Source: Amycolatopsis orientalis DSM 40040 = KCTC 9412
GTDB lineage: Bacteria; Actinomycetota; Actinomycetes; Mycobacteriales; Pseudonocardiaceae
Assembly: GCF_000478275.1 (NCBI RefSeq)
Contig: NZ_ASJB01000015.1
Span: forward strand, 341,615 to 405,614
Direction of reading: 5' to 3'
Length of the DNA stretch: 64,000 nt
Shown here: in pieces, positions 63,941 through 64,000 of the stretch
Layout of the letters: each line of letters begins with the position of its first letter
How positions within the stretch are numbered: the first letter of the stretch is position 1
Notes under the pieces: generated by a model
What the model saw: only the letters and a program-made list of their open reading frames with translations
Told to the model about the DNA's origin: nothing
Databases searched by the model: none
Translations under genes and position numbers: made by a program

Positions 63941-64000
63941 TGAAGGACGCTTTCCCCCCATCTCACGCGGTGAAGGGCGCTTTCCCCGCATCGCATGCGG
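63941..64000. repeat. Tandem 30-bp repeat, two units, running past the window end
   Basis: Units 63941-63970 and 63971-64000 both start TGAAGG and end CGCGG/TGCGG, with CTTTCCCC in the middle. The unit is the same as at 33681-33770. The array probably continues beyond the window. It follows the last gene by 31 bp. Confidence 0.85.

Overview
The window is about 70% GC DNA from a high-GC actinomycete of the Pseudonocardiaceae, most probably Amycolatopsis or a close relative (inference). The support is gene order shared with Mycobacterium (dapF-miaA-Rv2728c-type gene, DUF349, miaB, hflX, lexA/LysM gene, nrdR, gluABCD, DUF3046-recA-recX, pknL/Rv2175c), mycothiol-type and F420-type enzymes, CGNR regulators, frequent GTG starts and GTGA/ATGA gene overlaps. 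Gene calls rest on translated sequence and remembered family features; no database search was possible.

Layout. 1-640: end of a DUF2293 protein and a DoxX-like membrane protein. 0.7-6 kb: DNA precursor supply and SOS control: nrdR-nrdJ (B12-dependent ribonucleotide reductase) behind NrdR boxes and a DnaA-box cluster, then a LysM membrane protein divergent from lexA across three LexA boxes. 6-17 kb: the core block hflX, ArsR-type regulator/MFS pair, dapF-miaA-LigB-like gene, DUF349 gene, small secreted and membrane proteins, miaB. 17-24 kb: an orphan TAXI lipoprotein beside a two-component system, then a complete glutamate ABC transporter. 24-25.3 kb: small methyltransferase, tRNA-Glu, a possible tiny leaderless transcript, and a palindrome split by a MITE-like 315-bp insert. 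25.3-32 kb: a Sdh1-type succinate dehydrogenase operon divergent from the Entner-Doudoroff pair edd-eda. 32-38 kb: small enzymes, DUF3046-recA-recX and a membrane-anchored Hsp70. 38-43.2 kb: Lhr helicase and a peptide deformylase. 43-54 kb: accessory metabolism and regulation: ACT-GNAT acetyltransferase, VOC protein, mycothiol-type isomerase, a HEPN gene with a perfect LexA box, YbaK and GNAT proteins, EamA exporter, DUF885 peptidase, metF, an organomercurial-lyase homologue, azlCD and a CGNR regulator. 54-59 kb: carotenoid genes crtE-crtI-crtB with an F420-type oxidoreductase. 59-64 kb: CGNR-like regulator/MFS pair, Rv2175c-type protein divergent from a PASTA kinase, and an unknown protein.

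Two themes stand out. First, DNA-damage and replication control is dense: LexA boxes at lexA, recA and a HEPN gene; PafBC-type promoters (TTGTCRGTG-N8-TANNNT) at recA and, with one mismatch, at a VOC gene; DnaA boxes at nrdRJ and recA. Second, about a dozen long, nearly perfect palindromes of several sequence families sit against gene 3' ends, and a 30-bp tandem repeat occurs at two distant loci. One palindrome is interrupted by a small insertion flanked by an apparent 10-bp duplication, which suggests that these repeats have been or still are mobile.
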